Assembly (NCBI GenBank): GCA_034660035.1 | Contig: JAYEIJ010000037.1 | Location: 1-46,400, forward strand | Length of the DNA: 46,400 nucleotides | Direction: 5' to 3' | DNA from: JAHEEL01 sp034660035 | Lineage (GTDB): Bacteria; Actinomycetota; Acidimicrobiia; Spongiisociales; UBA5794 | In this document: positions 32,090 to 39,814 of the stretch, one piece after another | How positions within the stretch are numbered: position 1 is the first letter of the stretch | Layout: each line of letters begins with the position of its first letter | The notes under the pieces: model-generated | The model's database searches: none | Told to the model about the DNA's origin: nothing | Seen by the model: the letters and a program-made list of their open reading frames with translations, nothing else | Program-made: the position numbers and the translations under genes

Positions 32090-32935
32090 TCAGCCGAGGA
32101 CTCGCACGACGAACAGCGCCGCCAGGAGAGCGAACGAGTTCGTCGCTATGTGAGCCATCACCGGGGCCACGGTGCTGTTCGCGCGCAGTCGCAGCCACAG
32201 GAAGGCGAGTCCGGCGAGAGCGGTGCCGACCACACTGCCGACCAGGGCCAGAGCGACCTCCGGGATGCTGTCGATGCTCTCCCCTGCAGGATTGGTAAGC
32301 AGCGTGTCGAGCGTCGGGAGGATGTGCCAGAAGCCGAAGAGAAGGCTCGTGGCCAGCGCCGACCAGAGAGGGGCCCACCGGCGGGTGAACATGCCGAACA
32401 GAACCCCCCGGAACAGTGTCTCCTCGTAGAAAGCGGTGGCGATCGGTATCCGGATGAGAGCATCGAACAGGACGACCCATGTAGATCGCTCGATCACGCG
32501 ATCGTCGCGGAAGAAATCGCGGGTGAACGGAAATGCGATACCGATCAGCATCCCGAGGCCGATCACCCCCATAACGATCCCGCCGACCGTCAACCCACGC
32601 TTGATCCGATCCCTGCGATAGCCGAGGTCTGTTGCGCCGGCTCCTGCGTGCCGGGCGATCGCGACGGCAACGCCGAGGATCCCGAGATTGAACGGGATAT
32701 GCCACCAGGGGTCGAGAACCCGGTTCGCGATGACGTTCGCGTAGGAGATGAGGGCGACGATGGCGACGATGTGCCAGGCGTGAATTCCCTGTTTGCCCGG
32801 CGACTTCCGGAGCCACATCGACGGGCGCCACATGCGATCCCACTCGTCCAGCGTCCACGACACGTCGGAATCGACCGGACGCGCGACCATCCGTTCGTCC
32901 ATTGGATCGGGATGTTCGTTGTCGGTGGCGGGCAT
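32090..32935 (-). CDS. CPBP-family intramembrane metalloprotease
   Basis: 281-residue membrane protein of the CAAX-protease/bacteriocin-processing family. About eight helices. The active site is seen as EETLFRG (Glu171, Glu172, Arg176), FGFWH (His204) and a final HIATN segment. The N-terminal 45 residues are soluble and charged. These proteases serve roles from bacteriocin self-immunity to membrane-protein cleavage; nothing nearby identifies the substrate. The start ATG 32935 lies nine bases after TAGGGT (32950-32945), so the leader is minimal. It is divergent from the unknown gene at 32986. Confidence 0.88.
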   Translation of the reverse strand: MPATDNEHPDPMDERMVARPVDSDVSWTLDEWDRMWRPSMWLRKSPGKQGIHAWHIVAIVALISYANVIANRVLDPWWHIPFNLGILGVAVAIARHAGAGATDLGYRRDRIKRGLTVGGIVMGVIGLGMLIGIAFPFTRDFFRDDRVIERSTWVVLFDALIRIPIATAFYEETLFRGVLFGMFTRRWAPLWSALATSLLFGFWHILPTLDTLLTNPAGESIDSIPEVALALVGSVVGTALAGLAFLWLRLRANSTVAPVMAHIATNSFALLAALFVVRVLG

Positions 32936-32944
32936 GGGAGCCGC

Positions 32945-32979
32945 ACCCTACCGGACCGGTCCGATCGTGCGGCTACGCT
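32945..32979. promoter_or_regulatory. Divergent promoters around a 12-bp palindrome
   Basis: Minus strand -10 candidate TAGGGT (32950-32945); plus strand TACGCT (32974-32979), six bases before ATG 32986. Between them CGGACCGGTCCG (32952-32963) is a perfect 12-bp palindrome that could bind a dimeric regulator of both genes. Confidence 0.4.
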
Positions 32980-32985
32980 TTGGGG

Positions 32986-33558
32986 ATGGCGCTTCTCGAT
33001 GCTTTCAAACAACAGGTGCTGAACCTCGGCAGAAGTGAGGCTCGTGCAAAGGCGCGGCCGCTGCTCGTCGACGACGAGGCATTCGACCGTTCAGCGGCGG
33101 GGCTCGATCAGAGGATGTCTGAGGCGTTCGTCCTCTTCTGGCTGCTCTCGGATCGAGCGCTCTATCTGGTCGCCGGCGGGACGGTGGGCGACTGGGTCTT
33201 CCGGATCCCGTATGCATGCATCGAGGAGATGGTCCTCGAATTCGATGAGGACTCAGAGATGTTGCCGTGGAACGTGCGGCTCCGGTTGGGTCCGGATGGA
33301 ACCGGGGAGATCACCACGTTCGACGATATTCCGGACCCGGGGAAGCCGCTCGCCGCGCCCCCAGCGAGAGTCGTGGAGAGTGACGAGCGAGATCGTCTCA
33401 CGAACGGCGAGATCATCCCGCTCGCGGGGTTCGCGTTGCTCGGACGCAAGTTCAGATCGACCCTTGCGCGGCAGCTCGCCGCGAACGGCGCGAGGCTGCA
33501 CATCCACGGCGAGGACCGCGCAGAAGCGCAGCGCAAGCTGCGAGCCCGGAAGCGTTAG
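32986..33558 (+). CDS. Conserved-looking protein of unknown function, 190 residues
   Basis: Soluble protein from ATG 32986, six bases after a TACGCT -10 box, so its mRNA is probably leaderless. The pattern MSEAFVLFWLLSDRALYLVAGG followed by strand-like segments (DWVFRIPYACIEEMVLEFDED, VRLRLGPDGTGEITTFDDI) suggests a PH-like or GRAM-like beta fold, but I do not recognise a family. The C-terminus is basic (AEAQRKLRARKR). No signal peptide or membrane helix. Divergent from the CPBP protease and convergent with tryptophanase. Confidence 0.72.
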   Translation: MALLDAFKQQVLNLGRSEARAKARPLLVDDEAFDRSAAGLDQRMSEAFVLFWLLSDRALYLVAGGTVGDWVFRIPYACIEEMVLEFDEDSEMLPWNVRLRLGPDGTGEITTFDDIPDPGKPLAAPPARVVESDERDRLTNGEIIPLAGFALLGRKFRSTLARQLAANGARLHIHGEDRAEAQRKLRARKR

Positions 33559-33574
33559 GGCTTCGCCGTAGTCC

Positions 33575-33588
33575 GAATCAAGAATCAA
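33575..33588 (+). repeat. Heptamer pair (GAATCAA)x2
   Basis: Two exact copies of GAATCAA, merging into the left arm of the hairpin that ends the 32986 gene. A single TAGTCCG word, complement of the 15784 array unit, lies just upstream (33569-33575). Confidence 0.65.
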
Positions 33589-33613
33589 GACAGAGGCCTG
33601 GCTCTTGGTTCTT
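33580..33613. terminator. Bidirectional hairpin between convergent genes
   Basis: AAGAATCAAGA (33580-33590) pairs with TCTTGGTTCTT (33603-33613): 11 bp with one G-U, loop of 12 bases. It lies between the 32986 gene and tryptophanase and is built from heptamer-like words. Confidence 0.5.
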
Positions 33614-33615
33614 CC

Positions 33616-33647
33616 TCGGCTACTCCTTCACTCCGCTACTCGGCTAC
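33616..33647 (-). repeat. Octamer array (TCGGCTAC-like)x4 over the tryptophanase stop
   Basis: TCGGCTAC, TCCTTCAC, TCCGCTAC, TCGGCTAC in 8-bp register. The tryptophanase stop codon (33638-33636) and the preceding codons for Val-Ala-Glu lie inside it. The same octamer is repeated three times at 39608-39631. Confidence 0.75.
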
Positions 33648-35015
33648 TGATTCAAACCTTGCTGTGAAGTGGCGTAGCCACGGGGCTTGTTCCACGATGC
33701 GGTAGCCACGCATGTCCGATGCGCCGGCAGCGACATCGATGACGACTTCGGCGACGTAGTCGATGTGGCTCTGCGTGTACGTGCGACGGGGAATGGCGAG
33801 TCGCACCAACTCCATGGCTGCAGGCTCATCGGGTGCGCCGTCGGCGCCGGGGCGACCGAACATCACGGTTCCGATCTCGACCCCACGGACACCTCCGTTG
33901 CGATAGAGCTCGATAGCGAGCGCTTGTGCCGGGTACTCGAAGGGTGGGATGTGCGGCAGCATCGCCTTCGCATCGATGTAGATCGCATGACCCCCCGCCG
34001 GTTGCACGATCGGGACGCCGGCAGCCGACACCTTGTCTGCGAGATACTCAGTGGATCGGATCCGGTAGCGCAGGTAGTTCTCGTCGAGGACCTCCTCAAG
34101 CCCCTGGGCGAGTGCCTCGAGGTCGTACCCGGCGAGACCTCCGTACGTCGGAAACCCCTCGGTCAGGATGAGCAGGTTCCTGGCCTGCAGGGACGTCTCG
34201 TGGTCGTTCATCGCCAGGAATCCACCGATGTTGACCAACCCGTCCTTCTTCGCCGAGACCGTGCAACCGTCGGCCAGAGAGAACATCTCACGGGCGATCT
34301 CCTTGGGTGTCCGATCGGCGTATCCCTCCTCACGGATCTTGATGAACCACGCGTTCTCGGCGAAACGACAAGCGTCGAGGAAGAGTGGGATCCCGTACTC
34401 GTCACAGACGGCTCGGACGGCTCGCAGGTTCTCCATCGAGACGGGCTGGCCTCCGCCGGAGTTGTTCGTGACCGTCATCAGCACGAGCGGCACCCGCTCG
34501 ACACCGACCCGGTCGATCGTTGCTCGCAGCGCCTCGATGTCCATGTTGCCCTTGAACGGCAGGATCTCAGACGGTTCGGATGCACCGACCAGATCCAACG
34601 CTTCCGCCCCCTGGTACTCGACGTTCGCCCTCGTCGTGTCGAAGTGTGTGTTGTTCGGCACGACGTCGCCCTCGGAGACCATGACGGAGAAGAGGATCTT
34701 CTCAGCGGCGCGACCCTGATGGGTCGGGATCACCTCGGGGAATCCTGTGAGGTCCTTCACCGCCTTCTCGAAACGGAAGAAACTGCGGCTTCCGGCGTAC
34801 GACTCGTCGCCACGCATCATCCCCGCCCACTGCTCGGACGACATCGCTCCGGTCCCCGAGTCGGTCAGCAGATCGATGATCACCTCATCGGCGTGCAATC
34901 CAAAGAGATTGAAACCGGCGCGTTGGAGTGCCGCCTCCCGCTCATCGACGGTCGGCAGGTCGATCGCTTGAACGGTGTGTATCCGAAACGGTTCGATGAT
35001 GGTGCGGTACGGCAT
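33636..35015 (-). CDS. tnaA: Tryptophanase
   Basis: PLP-dependent beta-eliminating lyase converting tryptophan to indole, pyruvate and ammonia. 459 residues. The PLP lysine is Lys257 (SAKKDG), and LDACRFAEN carries the cofactor Asp and Arg. Three residues that separate tryptophanase from tyrosine phenol-lyase side with tryptophanase: Asp126 in FDTT (Thr in TPL), Ile381 in VEIG (Arg in TPL) and His449 in LRHFTA (Phe in TPL). The overall sequence otherwise shares many TPL-like segments. AGAGGA precedes ATG 35015. There is no tnaC-like leader or tryptophan permease next to it. Confidence 0.82.
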   Translation of the reverse strand: MPYRTIIEPFRIHTVQAIDLPTVDEREAALQRAGFNLFGLHADEVIIDLLTDSGTGAMSSEQWAGMMRGDESYAGSRSFFRFEKAVKDLTGFPEVIPTHQGRAAEKILFSVMVSEGDVVPNNTHFDTTRANVEYQGAEALDLVGASEPSEILPFKGNMDIEALRATIDRVGVERVPLVLMTVTNNSGGGQPVSMENLRAVRAVCDEYGIPLFLDACRFAENAWFIKIREEGYADRTPKEIAREMFSLADGCTVSAKKDGLVNIGGFLAMNDHETSLQARNLLILTEGFPTYGGLAGYDLEALAQGLEEVLDENYLRYRIRSTEYLADKVSAAGVPIVQPAGGHAIYIDAKAMLPHIPPFEYPAQALAIELYRNGGVRGVEIGTVMFGRPGADGAPDEPAAMELVRLAIPRRTYTQSHIDYVAEVVIDVAAGASDMRGYRIVEQAPWLRHFTARFESVAE

Positions 35016-35071
35016 CAGGTCCTCTCGTCTGATAACCGGATTCTCGCAGCCGGAGGGGGGCTGTGAGTCGG

Positions 35072-35077
35072 TAGGCT
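35072..35077 (+). promoter_or_regulatory. Leaderless -10 box of glgB
   Basis: TAGGCT ends seven bases before ATG 35085, so transcription should begin at or beside the start codon. No Shine-Dalgarno is present at the expected distance. Confidence 0.5.
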
Positions 35078-35084
35078 GCGTTCC

Positions 35085-36950
35085 ATGGAACTCCTTGGCG
35101 ATCTCGATGTTCATCTCTTCAACGAGGGCACGCAGACCCGTGTGTACGACCACCTCGGCGCGCAGGTGCTACCGGGCGGCGGGGCACACTTCGCCGTTTG
35201 GGCCCCGAACGCGCACGCCGTGGCTTTGATCGGCGACTTCAACGGATGGGACGCGACCGCTCATCCGATGTTCCCGACCGGTTCGGGAATCTGGAAGACA
35301 CAGGTGCCGGAAGCCAGCCCAGGCAACACGTACAAGTACGCGATCACGACCAACTCCGGGGATCGGATCGAGAAGGCCGATCCTGTTGCGTTCCTCGCCG
35401 AGGTCCCTCCGAAGACAGCGTCGGTGGTCTGGGGCCTCGACTACGACTGGAGTGACGGCGAGTGGATGACATCTCGCGGCGGGCGTCAGGCTCATGACGC
35501 CGCGATGGCGATCTACGAGTTGCACACCGGGTCGTGGCGCAAGGCGGACAACGGTGATTCCCTGTCGTATCGGGAGTTGGCCAAACCGCTCGCCGACTAC
35601 ATGACCGAGATGGGCTACACCCATGTCGAGTTCATGCCGCTGTCCGAGCACCCGTACTACCCGTCGTGGGGCTACCAGGTCACCGGCTACTTCGCACCGA
35701 CAAGCCGATTCGGCACTCCCCAGGATCTGATGTACCTCATCGATCACCTGCACCAGGCGGGCATCGGGGTGATCCTGGACTGGGTCCCGTCGCATTTCGC
35801 GACCGATGGGCACGGTCTCTCACAGTTCGACGGGACGGCGCTGTACGAGCATGACGATCCGCGGAAGGGATTCCACCCGGACTGGGGAAGCTTCATCTTC
35901 AACTACGGGCGCAACGAGGTTCGCTCGTTCCTCGTCTCGTCCGCGAACTTCTGGCTCGATCGCTACCACGTGGACGGTCTCCGGGTCGACGGTGTCGCGT
36001 CGATTCTCTACCTCGACTACTCGCGGGATGAGGGAGAGTGGGAGCCCAACATCTACGGTGGGAACGAGAACCTTGAGGCGATCTCCCTGCTCAAGCAGGT
36101 GAACAGTGTGGCGTATGGCGAGCATCCGGGCATCACGATGATCGCCGAAGAGTCCACGGCGTTCGCCGGCGTCTCGCGGCCCGTCGACTCCGGTGGCCTC
36201 GGCTTCGGTTACAAGTGGGACATGGGCTGGATGCACGACTCGCTCGAGTATTTCGCCCACGAACCGGTGCACCGCTCGTTCCACCAGAACGACCTGACCT
36301 TCCGGATGTTGTACGCCTACGACGAGAACTTCATCCTCACGCTGTCCCACGACGAGGTGGTTCACGGCAAGGGATCGCTGGTCAACAAGATGCCGGGCGA
36401 TGAGTGGCAGCAGTTCGCGAACCTCAGGGCGCTCTACGGCTACCAATACGCGCTCCCCGGGAAGAAGTGCCTGTTCATGGGCGGCGAGTTCGGCCAGAGA
36501 TCGGAGTGGTCGGTCGATCAGCAACTCGAGTGGTTCGTTCTCGGACAAGACAATCACGCCGGATTGCAACGGTGGGTCGCGGATCTCAATGCCCGGTATC
36601 GGATCGAAGCCTCGCTCTTCGCCAAGGACTACGACCCTGCCGGATTCGAGTGGATCGATGCGGGTGATGCCGGAGCGAGCGTTTTCGGCTTCCTCCGCAA
36701 GGGTGGCGATCGGCCGGTGTTGGTCGTGTTGAACCTCACTCCCGTTACTCGCCCCGGATATCGTCTGGGAGTCCCCGTGGACGGCCCGTGGGAGACGCTC
36801 CTCAACAGCGATGACGAGCGCTACTGGGGTTCGGGAGCGGGGACGACCGGCACGATCGACGCCGTGGATGTTCCCATGCATGGGCGCACCCACTCGGTGT
36901 CGTTGGACCTCCCGCCGCTCGGCGTTCTCTTCCTTGCACCGAAGACTTGA
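35085..36950 (+). CDS. glgB: 1,4-alpha-glucan (glycogen) branching enzyme
   Basis: GH13 enzyme that transfers alpha-1,4 chains to form alpha-1,6 branches in glycogen. 621 residues: N-terminal CBM48 (about 30-110; VWAPNAHAVALIGDFNGWD), the catalytic barrel, and a C-terminal beta domain. The nucleophile is Asp302 (GLRVDGVASILYLDY), the acid/base Glu355 (MIAEEST), and LSHDEVVHGKGS carries the transition-state residues. It lacks the extra N1 domain of E. coli GlgB. No other glycogen gene is adjacent. Divergent from tnaA. Confidence 0.94.
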   Translation: MELLGDLDVHLFNEGTQTRVYDHLGAQVLPGGGAHFAVWAPNAHAVALIGDFNGWDATAHPMFPTGSGIWKTQVPEASPGNTYKYAITTNSGDRIEKADPVAFLAEVPPKTASVVWGLDYDWSDGEWMTSRGGRQAHDAAMAIYELHTGSWRKADNGDSLSYRELAKPLADYMTEMGYTHVEFMPLSEHPYYPSWGYQVTGYFAPTSRFGTPQDLMYLIDHLHQAGIGVILDWVPSHFATDGHGLSQFDGTALYEHDDPRKGFHPDWGSFIFNYGRNEVRSFLVSSANFWLDRYHVDGLRVDGVASILYLDYSRDEGEWEPNIYGGNENLEAISLLKQVNSVAYGEHPGITMIAEESTAFAGVSRPVDSGGLGFGYKWDMGWMHDSLEYFAHEPVHRSFHQNDLTFRMLYAYDENFILTLSHDEVVHGKGSLVNKMPGDEWQQFANLRALYGYQYALPGKKCLFMGGEFGQRSEWSVDQQLEWFVLGQDNHAGLQRWVADLNARYRIEASLFAKDYDPAGFEWIDAGDAGASVFGFLRKGGDRPVLVVLNLTPVTRPGYRLGVPVDGPWETLLNSDDERYWGSGAGTTGTIDAVDVPMHGRTHSVSLDLPPLGVLFLAPKT

Positions 36951-37010
36951 CGATTGCCGTCGAGGTGCTGATGGTCGATTCGGAGCGGCGCCTCACCGTC
37001 CCTCGGAGGG

Positions 37011-37907
37011 CTACGAGGCCGGATTGCTCGCCGGAATCGAGTGTTCCCAATCGGCGAGGAGCGTCCTGAGGGCTGCCACGAACGCGAGCGGCTGGTCGAG
37101 GATCAGGTGGTGGTGCGCCTCGGGGATCGAGACGAACGGGGCATTCCGGCCCATCAGGTTGTACATGTATTCGGCGGTGTTCTCCGGAACGACGGTGCTG
37201 AACTCGCCGCGGAACAGCGCCACCCGGCATCGTACCGACACGAGTTGGTCCCGCATCGATACCAGGGTCTGCTCGAAGAGGCGAGGGTCGAACTTCCACG
37301 TCCACCCGGCATCGGTCTGCTGCAGAGAGCCGCGAGCGACATGGTCGACGATGTAGGCGTTGTCGCACGGTTGTGGAGGGATGAGACGGAAGTGCTCCAA
37401 TGCAGTTGCCTCATCCGGATAGGTGCCCGGCGATCGGAACGCCCGGCCTCGCGCACCTTCGCGCGATTCCGGGTCCGGTTCACGGACCGGCGAGTCCACG
37501 ATCACGGCACCGGCGAGGCGATCACCGTAGGTGGCTGCCAGTTCGATCGTGACGAGGCCTCCGAGAGAGTGGCCGACGACCACGGGCGGGCCGGGGAATC
37601 CGGCTGCCTCGGCGACTGCGAGGACTTCCCTGGCCCAGATCTGATGGTCGTAGCAGTCCCTCCGTCCGCTGTCGCCGTGACCGGAGAGGTCGAGGGCGAC
37701 GGCATGCCACCTGCGGGTGAACATCGGGGCGAGGAACGACCACCAGTGGGCATGGGCGGCCCCACCGTGGACGAACACGAGGCCTGGGCGGCCGCGCTCA
37801 CCCCATTCGAGGTAGTGGATGTCGGTCCCTTCGACGTCGATCCAGGACTCGGTGTACGGCGTCGAGACCGACCGGTGGAACCAGTCGGGACCGATTGGCT
37901 CAGTCAC
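37011..37907 (-). CDS. Alpha/beta-hydrolase fold protein
   Basis: 298-residue serine hydrolase. Oxyanion motif VFVHGGAAHAHWW, nucleophile elbow VVGHSLGGL (Ser114), and a late His in EAHHHLILDQP; the acidic residue would lie near the RGEFS segment. The start is GTG 37907, overlapping the aminotransferase end by eight bases with GAGG upstream; ATG 37919 is an alternative. Co-transcribed with the class V aminotransferase. The family includes esterases, C-C hydrolases and haloperoxidases; substrate unknown. Confidence 0.83.
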   Translation of the reverse strand: MTEPIGPDWFHRSVSTPYTESWIDVEGTDIHYLEWGERGRPGLVFVHGGAAHAHWWSFLAPMFTRRWHAVALDLSGHGDSGRRDCYDHQIWAREVLAVAEAAGFPGPPVVVGHSLGGLVTIELAATYGDRLAGAVIVDSPVREPDPESREGARGRAFRSPGTYPDEATALEHFRLIPPQPCDNAYIVDHVARGSLQQTDAGWTWKFDPRLFEQTLVSMRDQLVSVRCRVALFRGEFSTVVPENTAEYMYNLMGRNAPFVSIPEAHHHLILDQPLAFVAALRTLLADWEHSIPASNPAS

Positions 37908-39570
37908 CGGTGACCTCATGAGGAAGCGTGAACCAGCGGAGATGCTCGAAGTCATCGGTGAACGCGACCGGAGCGAGTTCCCCGTCGAACGGCAGGGCGT
38001 CGCTGAGGATCGAACGTGCCTCGGCCAGATAGTCGTGGAGTACCGGATCGGCATCGCGTTGCGGCCGGTGATCGAACCGCATCTCCCCGCTCGAGTAGTC
38101 GATCTCGGCCAGGCTGAGCGGCGCCTCACCTCGCCCGTCGCGATGCTCCCAGAGCCCGGTCGTGACGTCGAACCGGTAGTACGGGAGAAGACGCCAGCCT
38201 TCGTTCGCTACGAGGTGCACGGCATCGACGATGAAGTCGAACACCTGCTCCGAGATGAAGTAGTTGAGGTTGACCCGGACCCAGCCCGGTTTGATCCCCT
38301 CGCAGCCCCGGGTGATCTCCCGCTCGAACTCGGTCGACGTGTCGATGTCGATGCCGAGCAGGCGATGACCGTATGGTCCGGCACAGGAGCATCCACCTCT
38401 CGATTGGATACCGAAGAGGTCGTTCAACAGAGCGACGACGAAGTTGTGGTGCAGGTAGCGTTCGTTGTGCCGCACGACGAACGACACGATCGAGAGGCGT
38501 TCCGCCTCGGGGTTGCCGAGGATCTTGATGTTCGGGTTGTCGCTCCACGAACCGATCGCCCGATCGATGAACGACTCCTCCAATTCACGAATACGGTCGG
38601 CGCCGACCGCGTGCTTGAGTTGGAAGATGAGTCCGGCCCGGATCGACTCGATGATCGCCGGCGTCCCACCCTCTTCACGGTGCTCGATATCGTCGAGGTA
38701 TCGGTGGTCGTTCGGATTGACGAACGCGACGGTGCCACCACCCGGGACCGCCGGCACCTGATTCCTGAAGAGTTCCTTGCGGGCGATGAGGACACCGGGG
38801 GTTCCCGGACCCCCGATCATCTTATGGGGAGAGAAGAAGATGGCATCCTTGTAGGCGAGGGGATCGTCATCGGGGGTCATGTCCATCGAGACGTACGGAG
38901 CGGCGGCGGCGAAGTCCCAGAACGACAGAGCGTCGTGCTCGTGCAAGAGTCGCGCCACAGCCCGTGTATCGGTGATGATTCCGGTGACGTTGGAGGCGGC
39001 GGAGAAGCTACCGATCTTCAGCGGTCGATCCGCATACGTCTTCAGCTCTTGCTCCAGTTGTGCCAGGTCGATGTGCCCGTCGGCGTCCTCGTCGATGCGG
39101 ATCACGTCGGCGATGGTCTCGCGCCACGGCAACTCGTTGGAGTGGTGTTCGAAAGGTCCGGTGAATACGACGGGTCGCTCGGAGACCGGAATCTGGTCGG
39201 ACAGGTGATATTGATCTTCGAGAATGCACGGGATACGGAGACCGAGCACGGCAACGAGACGATCGATCGCTCCGGTGGCCCCGGAACCGGCGAACACGAC
39301 GGCGTGCTGGTCGCTCGCGTTCACACAACTCCGGATCATCTCCCGTGCTTCTTCCCGGAAGCGGGTGGTTTGGAGGCCGGTTCCGGAAGATTCCGTATGC
39401 GTGTTGGCATAGAGAGGGAGGACGACCTCTCGTAGGTAGTCCTCGATGAACGACAACGAGCGACCCGAAGCCGTGTAGTCGGCATAGGTGACACGGCGGT
39501 GCCCGAATGGTCCCGGCACGGCGTAGTCGGACCCGATAACGGAAGACCGAATGGTTTCGACGAGATCCAT
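37900..39570 (-). CDS. Class V aminotransferase / cysteine desulfurase-like PLP protein
   Basis: 556-residue PLP enzyme of the aminotransferase class V fold. The PLP lysine is Lys250 (FFSPHKMIGG), EHHSNELPWR (141-150) is the cofactor/substrate motif, and a Cys-rich loop SRGGCSCAGPYGH (about 393-405) occupies the place of the catalytic cysteine loop of desulfurases. About 130 extra C-terminal residues go beyond normal SufS/IscS length. It could be a desulfurase, a selenocysteine lyase or a sulfur-transfer enzyme; proximity to the sulfur-reductase operon (divergent, 244 bases away) makes sulfur chemistry attractive but unproven. Confidence 0.8.
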   Translation of the reverse strand: MDLVETIRSSVIGSDYAVPGPFGHRRVTYADYTASGRSLSFIEDYLREVVLPLYANTHTESSGTGLQTTRFREEAREMIRSCVNASDQHAVVFAGSGATGAIDRLVAVLGLRIPCILEDQYHLSDQIPVSERPVVFTGPFEHHSNELPWRETIADVIRIDEDADGHIDLAQLEQELKTYADRPLKIGSFSAASNVTGIITDTRAVARLLHEHDALSFWDFAAAAPYVSMDMTPDDDPLAYKDAIFFSPHKMIGGPGTPGVLIARKELFRNQVPAVPGGGTVAFVNPNDHRYLDDIEHREEGGTPAIIESIRAGLIFQLKHAVGADRIRELEESFIDRAIGSWSDNPNIKILGNPEAERLSIVSFVVRHNERYLHHNFVVALLNDLFGIQSRGGCSCAGPYGHRLLGIDIDTSTEFEREITRGCEGIKPGWVRVNLNYFISEQVFDFIVDAVHLVANEGWRLLPYYRFDVTTGLWEHRDGRGEAPLSLAEIDYSSGEMRFDHRPQRDADPVLHDYLAEARSILSDALPFDGELAPVAFTDDFEHLRWFTLPHEVTGD

Positions 39571-39607
39571 GGGACAGAGCGTAGGGGGCTCGGGGGTTCC
39601 GCGGAAC

Positions 39608-39631
39608 TCGGCTACTCGGCTACTCGGCTAC
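39608..39631 (+). repeat. Octamer array (TCGGCTAC)x3
   Basis: Three exact copies of TCGGCTAC between the divergent aminotransferase and sulfur-reductase operon. This is the only array in the window in a divergent (promoter) region; the same octamer occurs at 33616-33647. Confidence 0.9.
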
Positions 39632-39641
39632 TCATCCCGGC

Positions 39642-39679
39642 TTAGGGCCTTTCGCCGGTGGTCTGGGGACTTCGGTCCC
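39642..39679 (+). promoter_or_regulatory. Tandem DosR/DevR-like boxes before the sulfur-reductase operon
   Basis: GGGAC-TTCG-GTCCC (39666-39679) matches the DosR consensus core GGGACTWWAGTCCC at 12 of 14 positions and is a perfect inverted repeat in its arms. A weaker copy, GGGCC-TTTC-GCC (39645-39656), lies exactly 21 bp upstream, two helical turns. The proximal box centres about 43 bases before the likely start near 39716, as expected for an activator overlapping -35. A DevR-like regulator is encoded at 17688. Confidence 0.6.
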
Positions 39680-39703
39680 TAGAGGTACTGGCCCTTGTCG
39701 GTG

Positions 39704-39709
39704 GACAAT
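39704..39709 (+). promoter_or_regulatory. Candidate -10 of the sulfur-reductase operon
   Basis: GACAAT keeps A2 and T6 of TANNNT and lies 24 bases after the proximal DosR-like box. Transcription near 39716 would leave about 100 bases of leader before GTG 39815, and would exclude in-frame starts further upstream at 39695. Confidence 0.4.
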
Positions 39710-39814
39710 GTGGTGACAGCGATCCGCGTTTACGTGGACGTCTCCGGACCGGGGACCGGATTCGGCGACGAAGTAGCCACGCGACGGGGATCCTCCATTG
39801 ATGGGAGTATCCGC

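Noticed and set aside
33636..35015. Tyrosine phenol-lyase as the name of the 33636-35015 gene
   Set aside because: The residues at the three sites that distinguish the enzymes are those of tryptophanase.
39695..39814. Earlier in-frame start for the molybdoenzyme
   Set aside because: It would put 40 residues before the Tat signal and lies upstream of the likely transcription start; GTG 39815 has a GGGAG ribosome site and places the twin Arg at residues 10-11.
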